DNA from: Clostridiales bacterium
GTDB taxonomy: Bacteria; Bacillota; Sulfobacillia; UBA995
Direction: 5' to 3'
DNA length: 6,590 bases
Assembly: GCA_003517845.1 (NCBI GenBank)
Contig: DOZU01000104.1
Span: forward strand, 1 to 6,590
Under the pieces are notes generated by a model. It did no database searches, was not told where the DNA came from, and saw only the letters and a program-made list of their open reading frames with translations. This document shows, piece after piece, positions 1-6,162 of this stretch. How positions within the stretch are numbered: position 1 is the first letter of the stretch; every line of letters begins with the position of its first letter. Position numbers and translations under genes: made by a program.

Positions 1-230
1 CGACCAAGGTCATGAACACGGACGTACTGGTCGAGGGGCAGATCTACATGGATTGGGCGGTCAGCGACGCCTTGTTCATAGCCATCACTCCCGGGGCTAT
101 CGTGAGCGTCTTGACGCTGGTCGTCGTCTCCCTGCTGACCCAGAAGAGCGACCCGCCCCGGCCGATCCGGGATGTGGAAGGCCGGGAGATGGAGGCGCTG
201 CCCATCCTGCCCTGGTGCAGGAAGCGGTGA
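1..230 (+). CDS. C-terminal end of a probable sodium:solute symporter (5'-truncated)
   Basis: The reading frame is open from the left edge (first full codon at 3) to the TGA at 228-230, so this is the last 75 or so residues of a gene that starts outside the window. The ATG at 12 is internal as far as can be seen and has no ribosome binding site in view. The visible peptide has one strongly hydrophobic segment (from about ALFIAITPGAIVSV to TLVVVSLLT), then a short polar cytoplasmic-looking tail beginning TQKSDPPRP. A last helix ending in VVVSLLT followed by a Pro/Asp/Lys-rich tail is typical of the C-terminus of the sodium:solute symporter (SSS) family, which couples Na+ entry to uptake of amino acids, organic acids or vitamins. 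The substrate cannot be told from this fragment. The next gene starts 37 bases downstream on the same strand, so the two are probably co-transcribed. Another polytopic membrane protein with a similar tail remains possible. Confidence 0.55.
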   Translation, partial: TKVMNTDVLVEGQIYMDWAVSDALFIAITPGAIVSVLTLVVVSLLTQKSDPPRPIRDVEGREMEALPILPWCRKR

Positions 231-254
231 GTCAGGTCCGTTGAGTCGGTCCAA

Positions 255-260
255 GGGAGG
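255..260 (+). promoter_or_regulatory. Ribosome binding site of the saccharopine-dehydrogenase-like gene
   Basis: GGGAGG (within AAGGGAGG, 253-260) lies 7 bases before the ATG at 268. It decides the start: the same frame is open back to an ATG at 172, but that would overlap the symporter by 59 bases, has no comparable site, and would add 32 residues before the first beta strand of the Rossmann fold. Confidence 0.8.
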
Positions 261-267
261 CTCCGAC

Positions 268-1467
268 ATGCGGGTTTTGGTCCTGGGTACGGGCGCGGTG
301 GGGACGGTCGTCGCTCGAGAGATGGCACGGAGCGAACACTTCCACCAGATCATACTCGCCGACAAGGACGTGCAGCGTGCCCGGTCGCTGGCGGTCGAAC
401 TCGGCGATCGTCGCTTCCAGGCCATCAAGATCGATGCCGGCTCACGGTCCGAGGTGGCCGCGGCCGCCCGAGGGATGGACCTCATCGTCAACCTCGTCGT
501 CCCCCGCTTGAACCTGGTGATCATGGAAGCCGCGCTGGACGCCGGCACGCACTATCTGGATACGGCTTCCGACGGCCCGGTCCCCCTGCCGGGCCGGGTG
601 GATGTGTACCAACAGATGGCCCTGAATGATCGCTTCCGCTCCCGCGGCAGGTGCGCCCTGCTGTGCATGGGCGCCGACCCGGGAGCCAGCAACATCTTCG
701 CCCGCTGGGCCGCCGACCGGCTGGACACCGTCGACTCGATCCTGGTCCGGGACGCCGACGTGAGCACGGTGGAAGGAGTGCCCTTCGCTACTTACTTCTC
801 GCCCGACACGGTGATCGAGGAATGCCTCCAGCCGCCGCTGCGTTTCATCGATGGCCGCTTCGTCCAGGGTGAGGCGCTGGCAACCGGCGTGGAGACTCAC
901 GTCTTCCCCGAGCCTATCGGGCCGGTCACCGTGTACGCCGTGTCGCACGAAGAGGCGGGCACCATCCCCTTGCACATCAAGCAGGGCCTGCGCCACTGCG
1001 ACTTCAAGTACGCTCTCCCCGATGAACTGGTCAATGTGCTCAAAGTCCTTCGTCTGCTCGGACTGGACCGGACTGAGCCGGTGGATGTGGGGGGGATGAG
1101 CGTTTCCCCCCGGGCACTGGTGACGGCCTTGTTGCCCCCGCCAGCCGACCTGGGGGGCAAAGTGAAGGGCTGGTCGCTCGTCGGGACGCTGGCGCGGGGC
1201 GTCAAGGACGGCGAGGCGAGGGAGTACTTCGCTTACACGTTGAATGCGCACGAAGCGTCGTATGCCGCGGTGGGCGCGACGGCGACGGCGCATCAGGTGG
1301 CGGTGCCTCTGGTGGTGGCGGCCGAGTTGTTGGCGGAGGGGACCATCGATGCCACCGGGGTGGTCCTGCCCGAGTGTCTCGACCCGGAGCCATTCATGGC
1401 CCGCCTTCCCGGGAGAGGATTCCCCATCTACATCGAGGAACGGCGCAGCAGGCGAGTCAAATCCTGA
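268..1467 (+). CDS. Saccharopine dehydrogenase-family NAD(P)-dependent oxidoreductase
   Basis: This is a 399-aa cytoplasmic oxidoreductase. It opens directly with a Rossmann fold: MRVLVLGTGAVG carries the dinucleotide loop GxGxxG at residues 7-12. The second strand ends in LADKD with Asp32, which usually favours NAD+, although Lys33 and Arg37 leave NADP+ possible. DLIVNLVVP, THYLDTASD and the loop DPGASN (137-142) match the saccharopine dehydrogenase/lysine-6-dehydrogenase/carboxynorspermidine dehydrogenase superfamily. The rest (about 145-380) fits the C-terminal substrate domain, and the length is normal for the family. Members act on C-N bonds of lysine-derived or polyamine-derived secondary amines or on terminal amines of amino acids. 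The exact substrate here is not readable. It follows a probable symporter by 37 bases, so a role in catabolism of an imported amino acid or amine is a reasonable inference. The start at 268 is chosen from the ribosome binding site and the position of the first beta strand. Confidence 0.85.
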   Translation: MRVLVLGTGAVGTVVAREMARSEHFHQIILADKDVQRARSLAVELGDRRFQAIKIDAGSRSEVAAAARGMDLIVNLVVPRLNLVIMEAALDAGTHYLDTASDGPVPLPGRVDVYQQMALNDRFRSRGRCALLCMGADPGASNIFARWAADRLDTVDSILVRDADVSTVEGVPFATYFSPDTVIEECLQPPLRFIDGRFVQGEALATGVETHVFPEPIGPVTVYAVSHEEAGTIPLHIKQGLRHCDFKYALPDELVNVLKVLRLLGLDRTEPVDVGGMSVSPRALVTALLPPPADLGGKVKGWSLVGTLARGVKDGEAREYFAYTLNAHEASYAAVGATATAHQVAVPLVVAAELLAEGTIDATGVVLPECLDPEPFMARLPGRGFPIYIEERRSRRVKS

Positions 1468-1703
1468 CCTGGGGCCCTCCGCCTCTTCGGGTGTAGGGGC
1501 GGGTTCGGAACCCGCCCCTACCGGTGCCCGCTTCCGTGGCCGCCAGTTGCCGGAGGCGAGTCCGGTGAAGCCCTCGCCGTTGGCACTTCTCTGCCTTCTC
1601 GGTCGAGGCGATGAGTGGGGAGGGAATGAACGGCCCGTCGGGGAACTCTTTGTCACGGATTTTTGACTAAGAGCATTTCGGCGGCGACGCTGGGGGGCAG
1701 ACG
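1468..1703. other. 236-base intergenic spacer between two apparent transcription units
   Basis: No convincing gene lies in this stretch. It begins with a G/C-rich palindrome 26 bases after the upstream stop (listed separately). A weaker inverted repeat follows, GGCGAG at 1555-1560 against CTCGCC at 1573-1578 with a 12-base loop. The last part (about 1648-1678) is visibly richer in A+T than its surroundings and could hold the promoter for fdhD and the beta-oxidation genes. A TTGTCA hexamer sits at 1650-1655, but there is no good -10 box at the right distance, so I do not call a promoter. Frames crossing the region on both strands are low-complexity, Arg/Pro-rich and extend antisense into neighbouring genes. 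Confidence 0.6.
1493..1521. repeat. Near-perfect 29-base palindrome (REP-like interspersed repeat, possible terminator stem)
   Basis: The left arm GTAGGGGCGGGTTC (1493-1506) is followed by a single G (1507) and its exact reverse complement (1508-1521), giving 14-base arms that would fold into a very stable hairpin. It lies 26 bases after the stop of the saccharopine-dehydrogenase-like gene. There is no run of T after the stem (CCGGTGCCCG follows), so it is not a standard intrinsic terminator, though it could slow transcription or protect a 3' end. From memory, palindromes of this GTAGGGGCGGGTT type occur many times between genes in some high-G+C genomes. Only one copy is in this window, so the interspersed nature is inference. 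Confidence 0.7.
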
Positions 1704-2540
1704 ATGGCCGGGGCAGGGGACGGAGCGGTGGCCGCAACCCGCCGGGTCATCCGTTACCGGGGAGACGAGGTCGATGAGCGCGACGATGTGATCGCCGGCG
1801 AAACGCCTTTCACCATCTTCCTGAACGGCAATGAGCTGGTGACGCTGCAGGCGACCCCGGACCACCTGGACGAGCTGGCCGTAGGGTTCTTGCGCGCGGA
1901 AGGTTTCATCGCCTCGATGGCCGACGTGGCCGATCTTGAACTGGATCCGCGGACCGGGACGGCCGAGGTCACCATACCGGGACTGCCCGACTTTGCGCCG
2001 AAGTTCCACGGCCGGCGGGTGATTACGCCGGGCTGCGCCGGCGCCCTGAGCCTGATTGACCTCGCCCGCCTGAAGCCCTTCGCCGCAGAGGCCGATCAGG
2101 TCTTCCTCTCGCGGCGACGGCTCGAGGCGATGCTGGGTTGTCTGAGCGCCGCGCCGCTGTTTCGGTTGACCGGCGGGACCCATTCGGCCCTCCTGGCCTG
2201 GCCCGAGGCGGAAGGCGAGTCGCATCTGGTGCTGCGGGAGGACATCGGACGGCACAACGCCGTGGACAAGGTGGTCGGCCGGCTCACCCTGGACGGCATT
2301 CCCTTGGGCGGGCGGATACTGGCGACGTCTGGCCGCGTCGCTGCCGACCTGGTGAAGAAAGCGGTCGGGCTGGGCTTGGCCATCATCGTATCCCGGTCGG
2401 CGCCCACCAGCCTGGCGGTGGAACTGGCCGAGCGGATGCGGCTTACCCTGGTGGGATTCGCCCGCGGCGACCGCCTGAATGTGTACTCGGGACACGAGCG
2501 ATTGCGGGGAGGCTGGTCCGATGGTGAAGCGGGACGGTAG
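1704..2540 (+). CDS. fdhD: FdhD, sulfurtransferase required for formate dehydrogenase activity
   Basis: This 278-aa cytoplasmic protein is the FdhD sulfur-carrier/transferase. In known members it takes sulfur from an IscS-type cysteine desulfurase and passes it to the molybdenum or tungsten bis-MGD cofactor of formate dehydrogenase. Family landmarks in order are an N-terminal ETPFTIFLNG strand, ELAVGFLRAEGFI, the active loop TPGCAGAL with Cys111, TGGTHSA (156-162), DIGRHNAVDK (180-189), LATSGRV, SRSAPTSLAVELAE and GFARGDRLNVY (251-261). The loop keeps only the first cysteine: E. coli FdhD has CxxC (Cys121/Cys124), whereas here the second position is not Cys. The start at 1704 has only a poor site (GGGGGG at 1692-1697). 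A GTG at 1728 in the same frame is an alternative, losing 8 residues before the conserved region. The 3' end overlaps the next gene by 20 bases. No formate dehydrogenase gene is visible in the window, so its client enzyme lies elsewhere. Confidence 0.92.
   Translation: MAGAGDGAVAATRRVIRYRGDEVDERDDVIAGETPFTIFLNGNELVTLQATPDHLDELAVGFLRAEGFIASMADVADLELDPRTGTAEVTIPGLPDFAPKFHGRRVITPGCAGALSLIDLARLKPFAAEADQVFLSRRRLEAMLGCLSAAPLFRLTGGTHSALLAWPEAEGESHLVLREDIGRHNAVDKVVGRLTLDGIPLGGRILATSGRVAADLVKKAVGLGLAIIVSRSAPTSLAVELAERMRLTLVGFARGDRLNVYSGHERLRGGWSDGEAGR
2506..2512 (+). promoter_or_regulatory. Ribosome binding site of the first thiolase, inside the end of fdhD
   Basis: GGGGAGG lies 8 bases before the ATG at 2521 and within the fdhD coding sequence. 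It decides the start of the thiolase: the frame is open to an upstream ATG at 2479, which would add 14 residues not matching the thiolase N-terminus. The arrangement suggests that ribosomes finishing fdhD help start the thiolase. Confidence 0.75.
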
Positions 2541-3723
2541 CGATCCGGTAGTCGTGGCGGCGGCGCGCACTCCCTTCGGCGCGTTCGGAGGGGCCCTCAA
2601 AGACGTGCCCGCGGTCGGGTTGGGGGGCATCGCCATCCGGGCCGCGCTGGAGCGGGCCGGGGTCGCCGGCGAACAGGTGGACTATGCGTTGATGGGCATG
2701 GTGGTCGCCGCGGGAACGGGCCAGGTCCCTTCCCGGCAGGCGACGCTGAAGGCAGGCCTGCCGGTCACGGTGCCCAGCGATACGATCAACAAGGTGTGCG
2801 CTTCCAGCTTGCGGGCCGTCAACCTGGCTACCGCGCTCATCCGCGCCGGTGAGATCGACATCGCCGTGGCCGGGGGCATGGAAAACATGAACCAGGCGCC
2901 TTACCTTCTACCCGGCGGGCGATGGGGACACCGGCTGGGGCACGGCAAGATCCTGGACGCCACAATACACGATGGTTTGTGGTGCGCCGCGCGCGACGTC
3001 CACATGGGGAATCATGGCGATGCCATGGCCCGGGAGTTCAAGGTGACGCGGGAGGAGCAGGACGCATGGGCCTACCGCAGCCATCGGCGGGCGTTGGCCG
3101 CCATGAGCGAGGGCCGGTTTGACCGGGAACTCGTCCCGGTGGAGTTGCCTCAGAAGAAGGGCCCGCCGGTCCTGGTCAAGGCGGACGAGCCGCCCAGGGC
3201 CGACACCAGTCTCGAGAAACTCGCCGCTTTGCGCCCAGCCTTCACGCCGGACGGGACGATCACCGCCGGCAATGCCCCCGGGATCAACGATGGGGCAGCG
3301 GCACTGGTCCTCATGTCCCGCGCGCGAGCGGAAGCGATGGGGGTCCGTCCTATCGTCTCGCTAGTGGCCGCCGGCGCGGTGTCCGCCGACGCTCCTTACC
3401 TGGCCACCGTGCCCTGGTTGTCGGCGGAGCGGGCGATCGAGCGCGCCGGGCTACGGCCGGGCGACATGGCCCTGGTGGAGATAAACGAGGCGTTCGCCGT
3501 GGTGGCCCTGGTCAGCGCCCGTCTTGGCGGCTGGGGCGAAGAGCGGGTCAATGTCGATGGGGGCGCGGTGGCGCTCGGCCATCCCATCGGCGCCAGCGGC
3601 GCGCGCATCCTCATGCACCTGGCCTTCGAACTCCAGCGCAGGGGCGAGGAGTTCGGCGTGGCCTGCATCTGCAGCGGCGGCGGCCAGGGTGAGGCTACGG
3701 TGATCCGGACCGAGACTGCGTGA
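2521..3723 (+). CDS. Acetyl-CoA acetyltransferase-type thiolase
   Basis: This 400-aa cytoplasmic thiolase has the standard family length and all catalytic elements. The nucleophile is Cys93 in NKVCASSLRAV, followed by GGMENM, the HMG element (161-163), the NEAFA loop (Asn322-Ala326), GHPIGASGAR with His354, and the C-terminal CSGGGQG with Cys384. Such enzymes condense two acetyl-CoA to acetoacetyl-CoA or cleave 3-ketoacyl-CoA with CoA. The N-terminus VVVAAARTPFGAFGG and the CSGGGQG motif look more like the acetoacetyl-CoA (AtoB/ThlA/PhaA-like) branch than the FadA branch. Chain-length preference cannot be read. One deviation is that the segment after HMG, usually of the form xTAENVA, reads NHGDAMA. 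The gene overlaps fdhD by 20 bases and ends 16 bases before fadN, so it belongs to the same operon as the beta-oxidation genes. It could supply the final cleavage of acetoacetyl-CoA while the downstream FadA handles longer substrates. Confidence 0.9.
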   Translation: MVKRDGSDPVVVAAARTPFGAFGGALKDVPAVGLGGIAIRAALERAGVAGEQVDYALMGMVVAAGTGQVPSRQATLKAGLPVTVPSDTINKVCASSLRAVNLATALIRAGEIDIAVAGGMENMNQAPYLLPGGRWGHRLGHGKILDATIHDGLWCAARDVHMGNHGDAMAREFKVTREEQDAWAYRSHRRALAAMSEGRFDRELVPVELPQKKGPPVLVKADEPPRADTSLEKLAALRPAFTPDGTITAGNAPGINDGAAALVLMSRARAEAMGVRPIVSLVAAGAVSADAPYLATVPWLSAERAIERAGLRPGDMALVEINEAFAVVALVSARLGGWGEERVNVDGGAVALGHPIGASGARILMHLAFELQRRGEEFGVACICSGGGQGEATVIRTETA

Positions 3724-3724
3724 C

Positions 3725-3731
3725 GGGGAGG
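3725..3731 (+). promoter_or_regulatory. Ribosome binding site of fadN
   Basis: GGGGAGG starts 2 bases after the thiolase stop and ends 8 bases before the fadN ATG at 3740. It has the same sequence and spacing as the site of the preceding thiolase. The 16-base gap leaves no room for a separate promoter. Confidence 0.75.
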
Positions 3732-3739
3732 CGATACTG

Positions 3740-6148
3740 ATGAAGCGGGGCATTTACCGGGCAGCCGTGCTGGGAGCGGGCGTCATGGGCAGCGCGATAG
3801 CCGCCCACCTGGCCAATGTGGGCATTCCGTCCTACCTCCTGGATATCGTCCCGAAGGAGTTGACGTCGGCGGAACGGGCCCGCGGACTGACCGCCGACAG
3901 CCCGGAGGTACGCAACCGGCTGGCGGCGCAAGGGATCGAGAACTGCCTCAAAGCCAGGCCGGCGGCTTTCTTCCAGCCCTCGGCCGCCGGGCTGATAACC
4001 CCCGGCAACTTTGAGGATAACCTGCCGTGGCTGGCGGACGTTGACTGGATCATCGAGGCGGTGGTGGAGCGCCTGGATATCAAACAGGCGCTATGGGACC
4101 GGGTAGCCGCCCATCGGCGGCCGGGGACGCTGGTCAGCACCAATACCTCCGGCATCTCCATCCGGCGGATGGTCGAAAAGCAGCCGCTCGAGTTCCGGCA
4201 GCATTTCTTGGGCACGCACTTCTTCAACCCGCCGCGTTACATGAAACTCGTGGAGTTGATCCCCGGGCCCGACACTTTGCCCGCCATCGTGTCGTTCATG
4301 ACCGGCTTCGCCGAGGATGTCCTGGGTAAGGGCGTGGTCATGGCCAAGGACACCCCCAACTTCATCGCCAACCGCATCGGCGTATTCGGCATGATGCAGA
4401 CGATGAAGGTCATGCAGGAAAGGGACTACCAGGTTGATGAGATCGACGCCGTCACCGGGCCGGCCATGGGCCGCCCGAACAGCGCCACCTTCCGCACCGC
4501 CGACCTCGTAGGCCTGGACACCCTCCTGCATGTGGCGGCCAACGTCCACGCCAACGTCCCCGTCGAGGAGAAGCCCTACTTTGACCCCCCGGCTTTCGTC
4601 CGGAACCTGGCGGAGCGCGGGTGGACGGGCGAGAAGGCGGGCCAGGGCTTCTACCGCAAGGTCAAGGGACCGCAGGGCAGCGAGATCCTCGCCCTCGACT
4701 GGCGGAGCCTGGAATACCGCCCGCAGGTCAAACCCGACTTCCCTTCCCTCTCGCGTACCCGCCGCATCAGCGAGCCGGCGGAGCGGGTAAAGGCCCTGGT
4801 GGAGTCCGAGGACCGCGGCGGCGCGCTCGCCTGGGAACTCACCAAACGGGGGCTCGCCTACGCGGCCGGACTGCTGCCGGAGATAGCCGACGATGTGGTT
4901 AGCGTGGACAACGCCATGAAGTGGGGTTTCGGGTGGGATGCCGGGCCGTTCGAGACCTGGGATGCCCTGGGTGTCAGCGCTTCCGTCGCCCGCATGGAGG
5001 CCGAGGGAGTGCCCGTGGCCGGCTGGGTCAAGGCGATGCTGGCGCAGGGCGCCCCGAGCTTCTACGGCAAAAAGGACGGGCGGCCCGCTTACTACTGCTT
5101 CCGTTGCCGCGCCTATGTCCCCATCACTCGGCGCCCCGAAATCGTCATCTTGAAGGACCTCAAAGAGACCCGCCCGGTGGTGATCGGGAACACCGACGCC
5201 AGCCTGATCGACCTGGGAGATGGCGTGGCTTGTCTCGAGTTCCATTCGCCAAGCCAGGCGATATCGCCCGATGTGATCCGCATGATCGGCGACAGTCTGG
5301 AAGCGGTGGAAAAGGACTTCCTGGGCCTGGTGATCGGCAACCAGGCGCGCCATTTCTGCGTCGGCGCCAATCTCCTCCTGGTGGTCATGGAGGCCGCCAA
5401 TGGCAACTGGTCAGGGCTATCCGCCGCCGTCGAGTCCTTCCAGAAGGCGTGCATGGCCCTGAAATACTCCCGTCGCCCGGTGGTCGTCGCTCCCCATGGC
5501 ATGACGCTCGGGGGAGGGGCGGAGATCGTCCTCGCCGCCCACCGGGTGGTTGCCAGCGCCGAGCTGTACATGGGCCTGGTGGAGTTCGGGGTGGGCCTTT
5601 TGCCCGGGGGCGGCGGCAACAAGGAACTGCTGCTCCGCCACCTCGAGGGCCTCTTCGAAGACACACCGGTCCCCCTGGACACCTTCCCGCTGGCGGCGCG
5701 GGCGTTCCAGACCATCGCCATGGCCAAGGTCTCCACCAGCGCCCGCGAGGCGCAGGCCCTCGGCCTGCTGCGCCGCACCGACCGGGTAGTCGCGAGTCAA
5801 GACTTGCTTCTGCATCAAGCCAAGTCCGAGGTGCTGGCCATGGTGGCGGCAGGATTCCGGCCGCCGGCGCCGGCGAAGATCCGGGTGCTGGGGGAAACCG
5901 GCCTGGCGGCCCTGCAGGCGCAAACCTACAATATGCTCAAGGGCGGTCATATCAGCGAACACGACAAGTACATCGCCGATCACATCGCCTTCGTGCTGAT
6001 GGGCGGTCGCATCGCTTCCGGCACGGTGGTGAGCGAACAATACCTCCTGGACTTGGAAAGGGAAGCCTTCCTGGACCTGTGCAAGCAGGAGAAGTCCCAG
6101 GAGCGCATGCGGCACATGATTTCCACCAGCAAGCCATTGCGGAACTAG
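3740..6148 (+). CDS. fadN: FadN: fused 3-hydroxyacyl-CoA dehydrogenase / enoyl-CoA hydratase
   Basis: This 802-aa bifunctional beta-oxidation enzyme resembles Bacillus subtilis FadN (YusL) along its whole length. It hydrates 2-enoyl-CoA and oxidises the 3-hydroxyacyl-CoA with NAD+. Unlike E. coli FadB, the dehydrogenase comes first. The Rossmann loop GAGVMG is at 12-17, with Asp35 at the end of strand two favouring NAD+. Dehydrogenase catalytic residues are visible: Ser137 in NTSGIS, His160 in GTHFFNP paired with Glu172, and Asn211 in NFIANRI. KAGQGFY (299-305) closes the first C-terminal dehydrogenase domain, and a second one includes KWGFGWDAGPFETWDALG (394-411). The crotonase domain (about 490-680) has the oxyanion-hole GAN (542-544) and both catalytic glutamates, Glu595 in GGGAEI and Glu615 in VEFGVG, spaced 20 apart as in crotonase. 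The remainder is a helical C-terminus. A Cys453-x-x-Cys456 pair lies in the linker before the hydratase domain. The enzyme has no signal peptide or membrane segment. It is the core of the cluster and precedes fadA as in Bacillus fadNA. Confidence 0.96.
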   Translation: MKRGIYRAAVLGAGVMGSAIAAHLANVGIPSYLLDIVPKELTSAERARGLTADSPEVRNRLAAQGIENCLKARPAAFFQPSAAGLITPGNFEDNLPWLADVDWIIEAVVERLDIKQALWDRVAAHRRPGTLVSTNTSGISIRRMVEKQPLEFRQHFLGTHFFNPPRYMKLVELIPGPDTLPAIVSFMTGFAEDVLGKGVVMAKDTPNFIANRIGVFGMMQTMKVMQERDYQVDEIDAVTGPAMGRPNSATFRTADLVGLDTLLHVAANVHANVPVEEKPYFDPPAFVRNLAERGWTGEKAGQGFYRKVKGPQGSEILALDWRSLEYRPQVKPDFPSLSRTRRISEPAERVKALVESEDRGGALAWELTKRGLAYAAGLLPEIADDVVSVDNAMKWGFGWDAGPFETWDALGVSASVARMEAEGVPVAGWVKAMLAQGAPSFYGKKDGRPAYYCFRCRAYVPITRRPEIVILKDLKETRPVVIGNTDASLIDLGDGVACLEFHSPSQAISPDVIRMIGDSLEAVEKDFLGLVIGNQARHFCVGANLLLVVMEAANGNWSGLSAAVESFQKACMALKYSRRPVVVAPHGMTLGGGAEIVLAAHRVVASAELYMGLVEFGVGLLPGGGGNKELLLRHLEGLFEDTPVPLDTFPLAARAFQTIAMAKVSTSAREAQALGLLRRTDRVVASQDLLLHQAKSEVLAMVAAGFRPPAPAKIRVLGETGLAALQAQTYNMLKGGHISEHDKYIADHIAFVLMGGRIASGTVVSEQYLLDLEREAFLDLCKQEKSQERMRHMISTSKPLRN

Positions 6149-6154
6149 GAGGTG
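6147..6154 (+). promoter_or_regulatory. Strong ribosome binding site of fadA overlapping the fadN stop
   Basis: AGGAGGTG matches eight consecutive bases of the anti-Shine-Dalgarno complement and shares its first two bases with the TAG stop of fadN (6146-6148). The fadA ATG follows at 6163. It is the strongest site in the window and suggests high, coupled translation of fadA. Confidence 0.85.
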
Positions 6155-6162
6155 GAGCGAAG

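Noticed and set aside
172..267. Extended N-terminus of the saccharopine-dehydrogenase-like gene from the ATG at 172
   Set aside because: The extra 32 residues overlap the symporter, lack a ribosome site, and precede a Rossmann strand that normally starts the protein. The ATG at 268 has GGGAGG 7 bases upstream.
1555..1578. GGCGAG/CTCGCC inverted repeat as a terminator
   Set aside because: The stem is only 6 bases with a 12-base loop and no T-run, which is common by chance in G+C-rich DNA.
1244..1666. 140-aa + strand frame running from within the dehydrogenase gene through the palindrome
   Set aside because: It is Arg/Trp-rich, overlaps the conserved gene out of frame, and passes through a hairpin repeat. 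No ribosome site or family resemblance is seen.
442..1737. 431-aa open frame on the - strand opposite the saccharopine-dehydrogenase-like gene
   Set aside because: It is the antisense shadow of a clearly conserved gene, is rich in Arg, Pro, His and Gly, and shows no domain motif. Long antisense frames are expected at this G+C content.
1653..2636. 327-aa open frame on the - strand opposite fdhD
   Set aside because: It is antisense to all conserved FdhD motifs, and its composition is that of a shadow frame.
4091..5353. 420-aa open frame on the - strand opposite fadN
   Set aside because: It is a shadow of fadN with no recognisable motifs and no ribosome site of note. The + strand protein is conserved throughout this range.
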